Part shown: positions 43,864 through 51,413 of the stretch, piece after piece
How the letters are laid out: the number at the start of each line of letters is the position of its first letter
Position numbering within the stretch: position 1 is the first letter of the stretch
From: Variovorax boronicumulans
GTDB taxonomy: Bacteria; Pseudomonadota; Gammaproteobacteria; Burkholderiales; Burkholderiaceae_C
Assembly (NCBI RefSeq): GCF_007677875.1
Contig: NZ_VEDO01000025.1
Span: 1-64,000, forward strand
Direction: 5' to 3'
Length of the DNA stretch: 64,000 nucleotides
Notes under the pieces: model-generated
The model's database searches: none
Told to the model about the DNA's origin: nothing
Seen by the model: only the letters and a program-made list of their open reading frames with translations
Translations under genes and position numbers: made by a program

Positions 43864-46085
43864 TGACACCGTCCGACCGCGCCGTTGGCGCGCCCGCCCC
43901 CACCACGCCCTGGCGTTGGCCCGCACTCGCACTGCTGGCGCTGCTGGCCGCCTGCGCGACGCCGCGCGAAGCCTCCGTGCAGTCGGGGCAGCAACTCATC
44001 GCGGCCGGCCAGGTGGAGGCCGGTCTCGCGCAGCTGGAACGCGCGGCCCGCACGCCGCCGCTGGACCCGAACGCCTACAACGCCTACATGCTGCAGCGCG
44101 ACGCGGTGGTCGGCGTCCATCTGCGCGACGGCGACGCCGCGCGCGCGGCCGGCCTGCTCGACATGGCCGAGGAACGCTACCGCACCGCGCTGCGCATCGA
44201 CCCGGCCTCCGTGGTGGCGCAGGGCGGCATCCAGGCCGTGCAGGCCGACCGCGCGCACCGCCTGGCCGTGGCCGAGGCCGAGCGCCTGCTGGCCGCGGGC
44301 GACCTGGACGGTGCCGACCGCACCGCCCGCAGCGTGCTCGCGCGCGACTCGCGCCAGCGCGGCGCCGAGACCGTGGTGCGCGGCGTGGCCGAGCGCCGCC
44401 GGCTGCTCGCGCAGGGGGAGCCGCAGCTGCGCCAGGCCATGGCGCGGCGCCTCACGCTGGAACTGCGCGACGTGCCGCTGGCCACCATCTTCGAGATCCT
44501 GTCCAACCACGGCGGGCTCAACTTCGTGCTCGACAAGGACATCAAGGGCGACCAGCGCACCACCATCTTCGTGCGCGACACCAGCCTCGCCGACGTGCTG
44601 GGCGTGCTGCTGCAGACCAACCAGCTCGAGCGCAAGCTGCTCAACGACAACACGCTGATCGTCTACCCCAACACCGCCGCCAAGCAGCGCGAGTACCAGG
44701 AGCTGGTGATGCGCAGCTTCTACCTGGCCAATGCCGACGCCAAGCAGACCGCCGCGATGCTGCGCGCCCTGGTCAAGACGCGCGACCTGTTCGTGGACGA
44801 GCGGCTGAACCTCGTGATCATGCGCGACACGCCGGAGGCCGTGCGCCTGGCCGAGCAGCTGGTGGCCACGCAGGACCTGGGCGAGCCCGAGGTCATGCTG
44901 GAGCTGGAGGTGCTGGAGATCGCCTCCAGCGTGGCGCAGGAGATCGGCCTGCGCTTTCCGGAGCAGATCGTCGGCCGCATCCCTGGCACCGGCGGCACGA
45001 CCTCGGACGGCCTGGTGCAGCTGGGCAGCGGCGGCCTGCGCGCCTACACCGCCAACCCGCTCCTGATCCTGAACCTGCGCCAGACCGATGGCGGCGCCAA
45101 CCTGCTGGCCAACCCGCGCATCCGCGTGCGCAACCGCGAGAAGGCCAAGGTCCACATCGGCGAGAAGGTGCCCGTGATCACCACCACCTCCACCGCCAAC
45201 GTGGGCGTGTCCTCGGCCGTGAGCTACCTGGAGACGGGACTGAAGCTGGACGTGGAGCCCAACGTCTACCTGGAGGACGAGGTCGCCATCAAGGTGCAGC
45301 TGGAGGTCTCCAACATCCTCTCGCAGCTCAACATCTCGGGCACGGTGGCCTACCGGCTGGGCACGCGCAACGCCACCACCACGCTGCGCCTGCGCGACGG
45401 CGAGACCCAGGTGCTGGCCGGCCTCATCAACAACGAGGACCGCCAGAGCATGGCCAAGCTGCCCGGCGCGGCCGAGCTGCCGGTGCTGGGCCGGCTGTTC
45501 CGCAACAACGACCAGACCGTGGCCAAGACCGAGATCGTGCTGCTGGTCACGCCGCGCGTGCTGCGCAACGTGCGCCGGCCCGAGACCGTGGAGAGCCAGT
45601 TCGCCTCGGGCACAGAGGCCGTGCCGGGCCGCGTGCCGCTGCGCTTTCGCGATGGCACGGCCATGGGCTTGACGCCGCCGGGTGCGGCCGCCACGGGCAC
45701 GGCCACGCCGGCCGGCCGTGCGGCGGCGGCTGCCGCCCCGGTGCCCGAGGCGCCGGCCGCGCTCAGCGCGCAGGTGCCGGCGCAGGTCGGCATCGGCGAG
45801 GAGTTCAGCGTGCAGCTCGCGCTGCCCGACGGCAACCAGGCCATCACGGCGCGCGTGCAGCTGCGCTACGACGCTGCCTTGCTGGCGCCCGTGGGTGGCA
45901 CGGCGGATGCCAGCGTGGAGCTGTCCTCCTCGGGCATGGCCGGCGTGGCCGCACCGCCCGCAACGGTGCGCCTGCGCGTCCTGGCCAAGGCGCCGGGGCA
46001 GGCCGAGATCGGCTTCGACGTGGCCAGCGCCAACCTGCCGGTGCAGGCGCCGCCGCCGGTGCAGATCGGGATCGTGCAGCGATGA
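43863..46085 (+). CDS. gspD: Lipoprotein secretin (GspD/MshL-like) with C-terminal cohesin-like domain
   Basis: A 740-residue outer-membrane secretin. GTG start at 43863, then a lipoprotein signal ending LLALLAACAT. TPR-like helices cover about residues 40-190. The STN/N0 domain (LELRDVPLATIFEILSNHGG) and N1 domain follow, then the secretin core (VEPNVYLEDEVAIKVQLEVS, GETQVLAGLINNEDRQSMAK, EIVLLVTPRVL). The last about 110 residues resemble a cohesin/carbohydrate-binding-like beta domain (SAQVPAQVGIGEEFSVQLAL), an addition seen in some MSHA/PilQ-like secretins. It forms the exit channel for the system. Confidence 0.92.
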   Translation: MTPSDRAVGAPAPTTPWRWPALALLALLAACATPREASVQSGQQLIAAGQVEAGLAQLERAARTPPLDPNAYNAYMLQRDAVVGVHLRDGDAARAAGLLDMAEERYRTALRIDPASVVAQGGIQAVQADRAHRLAVAEAERLLAAGDLDGADRTARSVLARDSRQRGAETVVRGVAERRRLLAQGEPQLRQAMARRLTLELRDVPLATIFEILSNHGGLNFVLDKDIKGDQRTTIFVRDTSLADVLGVLLQTNQLERKLLNDNTLIVYPNTAAKQREYQELVMRSFYLANADAKQTAAMLRALVKTRDLFVDERLNLVIMRDTPEAVRLAEQLVATQDLGEPEVMLELEVLEIASSVAQEIGLRFPEQIVGRIPGTGGTTSDGLVQLGSGGLRAYTANPLLILNLRQTDGGANLLANPRIRVRNREKAKVHIGEKVPVITTTSTANVGVSSAVSYLETGLKLDVEPNVYLEDEVAIKVQLEVSNILSQLNISGTVAYRLGTRNATTTLRLRDGETQVLAGLINNEDRQSMAKLPGAAELPVLGRLFRNNDQTVAKTEIVLLVTPRVLRNVRRPETVESQFASGTEAVPGRVPLRFRDGTAMGLTPPGAAATGTATPAGRAAAAAAPVPEAPAALSAQVPAQVGIGEEFSVQLALPDGNQAITARVQLRYDAALLAPVGGTADASVELSSSGMAGVAAPPATVRLRVLAKAPGQAEIGFDVASANLPVQAPPPVQIGIVQR

Positions 46086-46639
46086 GCGCCGCGCCGGGCC
46101 GCCCCAAGCAAGCGCGCGCCCCCTCGGGGGGCAGCGAACCTCGCGCAGCGGGGAGCGTGGGGGCCACATTCCACCGCGGCTTCACGCTGGTCGAGCTGAC
46201 GGTCACCGTGGCCATCGTCGGCGTGCTCGCGGCCATGGCCCTGCCGCTGGCCGAACTGGCCGTGCAGCGCAGCAAGGAGGCCGAGCTGCGCAGTGCACTG
46301 CGCCAGATCCGCCAGGCCATCGACGACTACAAGCGCGCCACCGAGGCCGGCAGCGTGCCGCGCGCGAGCGATGCCACCGGCTACCCGCCCACGCTGCAGG
46401 CGCTGGTGGACGGCGCCACGAACGCGCGCGACCCGAAGGGCCGGCCCGTGCGCTTCCTGCGCCGCGTGCCACCCGATCCCTTCTTCACGGGCGAGGGCAG
46501 CGTCCCGGCGGCCCAGACCTGGGGCCTGCGCAGCTACGCCTCGCCGGCCGACCAGCCGCAGCCCGGCAAAGACGTGTACGACGTGCATTCGCTGTCGGAC
46601 CGCACCGGCCTGAACGGCCGCCCGTACCGGGAGTGGTGA
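46082..46639 (+). CDS. Pseudopilin with repeat-derived leader
   Basis: The 185-residue prepilin has FHRGFTLVELTVTVAIVGVL with Glu at mature +5, and a GspG-like C-terminal region (PPDPFFTGEGSVP). The leader before the cleavage Gly is about 33 residues, much longer than the usual 6-15, and is encoded by a GC-rich hairpin sequence (about 46095-46166). It is a minor or major pseudopilin of the adjacent system and overlaps the secretin stop by ATGA. Confidence 0.85.
   Translation: MSAAPGRPKQARAPSGGSEPRAAGSVGATFHRGFTLVELTVTVAIVGVLAAMALPLAELAVQRSKEAELRSALRQIRQAIDDYKRATEAGSVPRASDATGYPPTLQALVDGATNARDPKGRPVRFLRRVPPDPFFTGEGSVPAAQTWGLRSYASPADQPQPGKDVYDVHSLSDRTGLNGRPYREW
46095..46166 (+). repeat. GC-rich hairpin element inside pseudopilin leader
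   Basis: The segment holds GCCCCC-TC-GGGGGGC (46118-46132) and GCGCAGCGGGGAGCGTGGGG. I recall closely similar sequences as dispersed intergenic repeats in Comamonadaceae genomes. No second copy was seen in this window, so the repeat status rests on recollection. Confidence 0.4.
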
Positions 46640-46640
46640 C

Positions 46641-46762
46641 ATGAGGCCACCCCGCTTGAATGGCTCACTTCGTGTAGCCATTCCATCCGCCTCCAGGGGC
46701 GCCGCCAGCGGCCGGGCAAAGCCCGTTCCGCGGCGGCTGCTGGCATGGCCTGCTCCGCGGCC
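46641..46762 (-). repeat. Dispersed hairpin repeat, copy 3 (inside pseudopilin gene)
   Basis: This is the inverted counterpart of 23427-23549. The stem GAATGGC/GCCATTC (46658-46664, 46677-46683) encloses the complement of the loop TACACGAAGTGA. The tail CGGGGTGGCCTCAT ends exactly at 46641, so the ATG of the pseudopilin gene is the complement of the repeat end. The repeat body reads through to CCGCGGCC at 46755-46762. Confidence 0.78.
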
Positions 46763-47216
46763 ACCCGAACAGCGGCTTGCAGATCGGGTTCAGGCGGAAC
46801 AAGCGGCGCACCGTGCGCGTGCCTATCACCATGTTCTGCGCGGCTTCACGCTGGTCGAACTGCTGGTGGTCATGGCCATCCTGGCCACGCTGCTGTCGGT
46901 CGCCGTGCCGCGCTACTTCGGCGCGGTCGAGCACGCGCGCGAGAACGCGCTGCGCCAGTCGCTGGCGGTCATGCGCGACAACATCGACAAGTTCTACGCC
47001 GACACCGGGCGCTACCCGGACGACCTCGCCGAACTCGTGCGCCGGCGCTACCTGCGCGCGGCGCCGGTGGATCCCTACACCGACAGCAGCGACAGCTGGA
47101 TCTTCGTGCCGCCGCCGGCCGCCGCCGACGGCCGCGCCGCACCGGGCCGCGTGTACGACGTGCGCAGCGGCGCGCCGGGCAAGACGCGCGGTGGCACCGA
47201 GCTGTCGGCGCTATGA
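46641..47216 (+). CDS. Pseudopilin with 68-residue repeat-encoded leader
   Basis: A 191-residue frame whose prepilin segment is RGFTLVELLVVMAILATLLS, followed by a GspG-like body (FYADTGRYPDDLAELVRRRY, then APVDPYTDSSDSWIF). The leader before the cleavage site is about 68 residues and Arg/Pro-rich. Its first 41 codons lie in a dispersed repeat. No ATG, GTG or TTG occurs in frame between 46641 and the prepilin motif, so either the long leader is real or the original start was destroyed and the gene is poorly expressed. The mature part looks intact. Confidence 0.75.
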   Translation: MRPPRLNGSLRVAIPSASRGAASGRAKPVPRRLLAWPAPRPPEQRLADRVQAEQAAHRARAYHHVLRGFTLVELLVVMAILATLLSVAVPRYFGAVEHARENALRQSLAVMRDNIDKFYADTGRYPDDLAELVRRRYLRAAPVDPYTDSSDSWIFVPPPAAADGRAAPGRVYDVRSGAPGKTRGGTELSAL

Positions 47217-47785
47217 GGCGGCAGCGCGGCTTCACCTACGTCGGCCTGCTGCTCGCCGTCGCCCTGCTGGGCGCGGGCCTGGCCGCCACGGGCAGCCTGT
47301 GGAGCATTCACGCGCAGCGCGAGCGCGAGGCCGAGTTGCTGTTCGCGGGCGACCAGATCCGCGCGGCGATCAAGCGCTACTACGAAGAGGTGCCGCTTGG
47401 CCAGCAACACCGCTTTCCGCAGCGCCTGGACGAACTGCTGCTGGACCGGCGCTGGCCCACCGTCCGCCGGCACCTGCGCCGCGTCTACCTGGATCCCATG
47501 ACGGGCAGCGACTGGGTGCTGGTGCCGGCGCCCGGCGGCGGCATCCTGGGCGTGCACAGCCGCTCGACCGCGGCGCCGCTCAAGCGCCAGGGCTTCGGCC
47601 GCCTGGACACCGCCTTCGAGGACGCCGCCCAGCTGTCCGACTGGCGCTTCGTCTACCGCGTGGCCGAGGAGGACGGGGCCGAGGCCACGCAGCCAGCCAT
47701 GGCGGGCACAGCCGGCGCATTGCCCAGCGTCCCGCTGTCCGCGCTGCCGCAGTTCCGCGCCGGCACGCCGTCCAGCGCGAGGTAG
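47213..47785 (+). CDS. Pseudopilin-like protein (GspG/H-related)
   Basis: A 190-residue protein with a short normal leader, MRRQRG, then FTYVGLLLAVALLGAGLAAT. It has Val-Gly where Glu+5 would be expected (FTYVG instead of FTLVE), as in some minor pseudopilins that cap the filament. The body includes LLLDRRWPTVRRHLRRVYLD and PMTGSDWVLV. It overlaps the previous gene by ATGA. Its last 44 codons overlap the convergent ELWxxDGT gene by 133 bp. Confidence 0.78.
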   Translation: MRRQRGFTYVGLLLAVALLGAGLAATGSLWSIHAQREREAELLFAGDQIRAAIKRYYEEVPLGQQHRFPQRLDELLLDRRWPTVRRHLRRVYLDPMTGSDWVLVPAPGGGILGVHSRSTAAPLKRQGFGRLDTAFEDAAQLSDWRFVYRVAEEDGAEATQPAMAGTAGALPSVPLSALPQFRAGTPSSAR

Positions 47786-49113
47786 GTCGCGCCATCGGCC
47801 GCCTCGGCCACGAAGGCGATGCGCCCGCCCAGCGCCACGAAGCCGCGCGGGAAGGCACCGGCAACGCCGGCACGCTCGTCGCGCAGCAATTGCGCGTCGC
47901 CCGGTGCACCGCGTGTCTGCCAGACCTCCATGCCCAGGCGGCCGTCGTCGGCGGCGAACACGATGCGCTCGCCCAGCCGCGTGAAGGCCCAGGCGTTGGA
48001 ATGGCCGGGGCCGGCGTGGATGTCGGCCAGCAGCCGGGTGCCGGCCATCGTGCCGTCGCTGATCCAGGGCTCCACGCCGTGCACGCCGTCGTAGGCCGCG
48101 AACACCACCTGCTCGCCCAGCGCAGTGAGGTGGCTGGGCAGCGCATTGGCCGGACCGGGCCGGATGTCGGCCACCAGCGCCGTGCCCTCGGCGCTGCCAT
48201 CGCTGCGCCACAGCTCGATGCCGTGGCGGCCGTCGTCGGCGGCGAACCAGAGCCAGCGGCCGGCCTGCACGAGGTGGCGCGGCTGCGCGCTGTCGCGGCC
48301 GGGCCGGATGTCGCGCACCAGTTGCGTACCGGCGGCCGTGCCGTCGCTGCGCCAGAGCTCGCGGCCGTGGCGGCCGTCGTCGGCCGTGAAGAACAGCGTG
48401 TCGCCCACGGACGTGAGCTGCTCGGGGTTGGCATCGCCGTCGGCCCGGATGTCACGCACGCGCTGGGTGCCGGCGGCCGTGCCGTCGCTGCGCCACAGCT
48501 CGGTGCCGCCCTCGGCGTCGCTGGCGCTGAACAGCAGGGCGTCGCCCAGCACCGTGAGCTGGCGTGGCAGCCCGCCCGGCGCGCCGGGATGGATGTCGGC
48601 CACCAGGGTGGTGGTCTCGGCAGTGCCCTGGGTGCGCCACAGTTCGAAGCCGTGGCGCCCATCGTCGGCGGAGAAGTACAGCGCGTCGCCGAAGGCCACG
48701 AAGCCGTTGGGCAGTGAGCCCTCCGGGCCCGGCCGCAGATCGGCCACACGCGTGGTGCCGGCCTCGGTGCCGTCGCTGCGCCACAGCTCCAGGCCGTGCT
48801 GGCCATCGTCGGCCGCGAAGTAGGCCTGGCCGCGCCACAGCGTGAGCCCGCTCGGGTGCGAACCCAGCGGCCCCGGCCGGATGTCGCGCACGAGGCGGCG
48901 GCTGCCGTCCCGCGCGTCGACGGCCCACAGCTCGGCGCCATGGGCTCCGTCGCCGGCATCGGCCGCGAGCAGCAGCGTGCCGCCCGGCAGCGCGACCATG
49001 CCGCCCGGGTGGCGCAGCGGCGCCGGATCGGCCTGCGCCGCGCCGTGCAGCACGGCGACACCGGCCGCCAGCACCGCCAGGCGGCGGCGCCAGGAGGAGC
49101 CCTGCCCTGCCAT
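47653..49113 (-). CDS. Secreted ELWxxDGT-repeat protein
   Basis: The 486-residue product has a signal peptide (RRRLAVLAAGVAVLHGAAQA) and about eight repeats of some 45 residues with the core ELWRSDGTxAGTxxVxDI and FFTADDGRHGxELW, predicted to build a beta-propeller-like exported domain. Copies are visible from about residue 50 to 430. The function of such proteins is unknown. The start at 49113 is 2 bp after the stop of the ThuA gene, so it is the third gene of the ThuA operon. Its 3' end overlaps the pseudopilin gene on the other strand. Confidence 0.85.
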   Translation of the reverse strand: MAGQGSSWRRRLAVLAAGVAVLHGAAQADPAPLRHPGGMVALPGGTLLLAADAGDGAHGAELWAVDARDGSRRLVRDIRPGPLGSHPSGLTLWRGQAYFAADDGQHGLELWRSDGTEAGTTRVADLRPGPEGSLPNGFVAFGDALYFSADDGRHGFELWRTQGTAETTTLVADIHPGAPGGLPRQLTVLGDALLFSASDAEGGTELWRSDGTAAGTQRVRDIRADGDANPEQLTSVGDTLFFTADDGRHGRELWRSDGTAAGTQLVRDIRPGRDSAQPRHLVQAGRWLWFAADDGRHGIELWRSDGSAEGTALVADIRPGPANALPSHLTALGEQVVFAAYDGVHGVEPWISDGTMAGTRLLADIHAGPGHSNAWAFTRLGERIVFAADDGRLGMEVWQTRGAPGDAQLLRDERAGVAGAFPRGFVALGGRIAFVAEAADGATYLALDGVPARNCGSADSGTLGNAPAVPAMAGCVASAPSSSATR

Positions 49114-49115
49114 GC

Positions 49116-50066
49116 TCAGCGGCAGAACGGCACCAGGCCCATCGCCGACTTGATGCCGGCCACGATGTGCTTCTGGAACTCGGCCGCGCCGCGGAAGCTC
49201 GAGGTGTCTTCGGCGAAGGCCCCGCCGTCGTGGCCCAGCGTGGTCACCCAGGAGCGGCCGCCGTCGTAGTACTGGCACCACGACACCGGATGGAAGCTGC
49301 CGTGGCCCGGGTGCGTGCCGCGCTTGGTGGCCAGCGAGTTGGTGTCCACGGTCAGCAGGAACTTCACGTTGGTCGGGAACGGCATCAGCGTGTACCACTC
49401 GTCCTTGAAGCCGAAGTTGTCGGGCAGCATCTCGGTCGAGGCGTCGTTCTTGTTGACCACCTGCACCGTGCCGTCCTGGTTGGCGCCGTGGTCGTAGAAG
49501 TTGGCGTTGCCCAAGAGGCCTTCGTAGTAGGGCCAGTTGTATTCGGTGCCGAAGGCGTTGTGGATGCCCACGAAGCCGCCGCCGCGGCGCATGTACTGGC
49601 GCAGCGCGTGGCGTGCGGCATCGAGTTGCGTGCCGCCCGACGCGGTCTTGGCGTGGTCCCAGAGCGCGTCGCGCGTGGGGCTGGCGAAGATGATGGCCTT
49701 GTAGCCGTTCAGGCTGGTCATGCGGGCCACGTCCTCGGTCCAGTCGGCCTGGATGCCTTCGGCTGCGAGCAGGCGGATCAGCCCGTTCTGCACGGCGTTG
49801 GCGGCCACCAGCGGCGGGTTCAGGCCGGCGGCCAGCGCCGGGCCCAGGTTGGCGTGGCGCGGGCCGGCCGTGCGCGAGTAGATCAGCACCTTGTTGGGCG
49901 TGTTGGCGAACGCACCCCAGTCGTTGTAGCAGCTGGGGTCGGTGCCGCGGCAGACCTTGTAGTAGGGATCCAGGCTGCCGGGGGCGGGGGCGCCGGTCTG
50001 GGCCTGGGCGGTGCCGGCCAGGAACAGGGCGGCGGCGGCGCCCAGGGCGCGGGTGGTACGGGACAT
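49116..50066 (-). CDS. Secreted ThuA-domain protein (tandem copy a)
   Basis: A 316-residue protein with a signal peptide (cleavage near TAQAQ) and a ThuA domain, a glutamine-amidotransferase-like fold: KVLIYSRTAGPRHANLGPAL, DWTEDVARMTSLNGYKAIIF, YMRRGGGFVGIHNAFGTEYN, VSWCQYYDGGRSWVTTLGHD and FQKHIVAGIKSAMG. Known ThuA proteins act in trehalose or sugar metabolism, and secreted versions accompany PQQ dehydrogenases. It is nearly identical to the upstream gene and has an AAGGA ribosome-binding site. Confidence 0.9.
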   Translation of the reverse strand: MSRTTRALGAAAALFLAGTAQAQTGAPAPGSLDPYYKVCRGTDPSCYNDWGAFANTPNKVLIYSRTAGPRHANLGPALAAGLNPPLVAANAVQNGLIRLLAAEGIQADWTEDVARMTSLNGYKAIIFASPTRDALWDHAKTASGGTQLDAARHALRQYMRRGGGFVGIHNAFGTEYNWPYYEGLLGNANFYDHGANQDGTVQVVNKNDASTEMLPDNFGFKDEWYTLMPFPTNVKFLLTVDTNSLATKRGTHPGHGSFHPVSWCQYYDGGRSWVTTLGHDGGAFAEDTSSFRGAAEFQKHIVAGIKSAMGLVPFCR

Positions 50067-50110
50067 GGTGTTTCCTTGGATCGAAAGAGTGGAAGCCGGA
50101 CGGGGCGCGC

Positions 50111-51088
50111 TCATTTGCAGAAGGGCACCAGGCCCATGGCCGACTTGATGCCGGCCACGATGTGCTGCTGGAACTGGGCCGCGCCCGGGAAGGTGGAGGT
50201 GTCCTGCGCGAAGGCGCCGGCGTCGTGGCCCAGCGTGGTCACCCAGGAGCGGCCGCCGTCGTAGTACTGGCACCAGGACACGGGATGGAACTTGCCGTGG
50301 CCAGGGTGTGTGCTGCGCTTGGTGGCCAGCGAGTTCGTGTCCACCACCATCAGGAACTTCACGTTGGTCGGGTACGGCATCAGCGTGTACCACTCGTCCT
50401 TGAAGGCCCAGCTGGCCGGCAGCATGGCCGTCGAGCTGTCGTTCTTGTTGACCACGCGCACCGTGCCGTTCTGGTTGGCGCCGTGGTCGTAGAAGTTCGC
50501 GTTGCCCAGCAGGCCTTCGTAGTAGGGCCAGTTGTATTCGGTGCCGAAGGCGTTGTGGATGCCCACGAAGCCGCCGCCGCGGCGCATGTACTGGCGCAGC
50601 GCGTGGCGCGCCGCGTCCAGCTGCGTGCCGCCGGCGGCGCTCTTGGCGTGGTCCCAGAGCGCATCGCGCGTGGGGCTGGCGAAGATGATGGCCTTGTAGC
50701 CGTTCAGGCTGGTCATGCGGGCCACGTCCTCCGTCCAGTCGGCCTGGATGCCTTCGGCGGCCAGCAGGCGGATCAGCCCGTTCTGCACGGCGTTGGCGGC
50801 CACCAGCGGCGGGTTCAGGCCGGCGGCCAGCGCCGGGCCCAGGTTGGCGTGGCGCGGGCCGGCCGTGCGCGAGTAGATCAGCACCTTGTTCGGCGTGTTG
50901 GCAAACGCGCCCCAGTCGTTGTAGCAATTGGGGTTGGTGCCGCGGCAGGCGTTGTACTGGGTGTCGAGGCTGCCCGGCGCGGGCGCCCCCATCTGGGCCA
51001 GGGCCGCGGACGACAGGCCCGCACCGGCCAGCGCCACGGCGCAGGCGAGCATGCGGCGGCCGCCACTGCCATCGATTCTTCGATGCAT
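50111..51088 (-). CDS. Secreted ThuA-domain protein (tandem copy b)
   Basis: The 325-residue product has a signal peptide (about residues 12-32, AALAQ) and a ThuA domain highly similar to the downstream copy over its full mature length. The main differences are the signal peptide and a few surface positions (for example MLPASWAFKDEW versus MLPDNFGFKDEW). Tandem duplication is evident at the DNA level too. A Cys pair near the mature N-terminus (ACRG, NCYND) suggests a disulfide, consistent with export. Two IclR-type operators lie 159-228 bp upstream. Confidence 0.9.
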   Translation of the reverse strand: MHRRIDGSGGRRMLACAVALAGAGLSSAALAQMGAPAPGSLDTQYNACRGTNPNCYNDWGAFANTPNKVLIYSRTAGPRHANLGPALAAGLNPPLVAANAVQNGLIRLLAAEGIQADWTEDVARMTSLNGYKAIIFASPTRDALWDHAKSAAGGTQLDAARHALRQYMRRGGGFVGIHNAFGTEYNWPYYEGLLGNANFYDHGANQNGTVRVVNKNDSSTAMLPASWAFKDEWYTLMPYPTNVKFLMVVDTNSLATKRSTHPGHGKFHPVSWCQYYDGGRSWVTTLGHDAGAFAQDTSTFPGAAQFQQHIVAGIKSAMGLVPFCK

Positions 51089-51246
51089 GGAGATAATCCT
51101 TCAAGAGAAATGAGAAAACGAAGCTGCGCCTTTTCGGATCGGCGAATCTTCAGCACCGGGTTGGACGCTCAGGTGCTGCGCATTGGGACTGGTTGAATAT
51201 GCCTCCCCCTTTCGTTATTCGCCTGATTTCAGGGAATCAAAGCGTG

Positions 51247-51261
51247 TGGAATAGTTTTCCA
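51247..51261. promoter_or_regulatory. IclR-type operator (ThuA/PEP-CTERM region, site 1)
   Basis: TGGAA-TAGTT-TTCCA is a perfect 5-bp inverted repeat with a 5-bp spacer, matching the IclR consensus. It lies 159 bp upstream of the ThuA copy b start. Confidence 0.72.
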
Positions 51262-51301
51262 ATCCTGTTGCAAAAACACACGATCGTCAAGAGGGGAAGC
51301 A

Positions 51302-51316
51302 TGGAAACATCTTCCA
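51302..51316. promoter_or_regulatory. IclR-type operator (ThuA/PEP-CTERM region, site 2)
   Basis: TGGAA-ACATC-TTCCA is a second perfect copy, 55 bp from site 1 centre to centre and 98 bp upstream of the PEP-CTERM start. Confidence 0.72.
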
Positions 51317-51413
51317 CATCGTCTCGCTAGACTCGCATGCCGCCATTTTTTTTGTGTCCCGACAGTCGGTTGGGGCTGCGGGGGCGCCCTCGATTCAACG
51401 GATTGGAGTGTTT

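Larger units (their letters stand above)
51089..51413. promoter_or_regulatory. Divergent ThuA / PEP-CTERM promoter region
   Basis: This 325-bp A+T-richer gap contains two IclR-type operators (listed separately), a T8 run near 51344-51351 and the short palindrome CCGACAGTCGG. No gene-like frame was found. It must hold the promoters of the ThuA operon (minus) and the PEP-CTERM gene (plus). Confidence 0.6.

Noticed and set aside
47700-49000. Regular about 135-bp periodicity resembling a repeat array or CRISPR
   Set aside because: The period corresponds to in-frame ELWxxDGT protein repeats; units diverge and there are no spacers.
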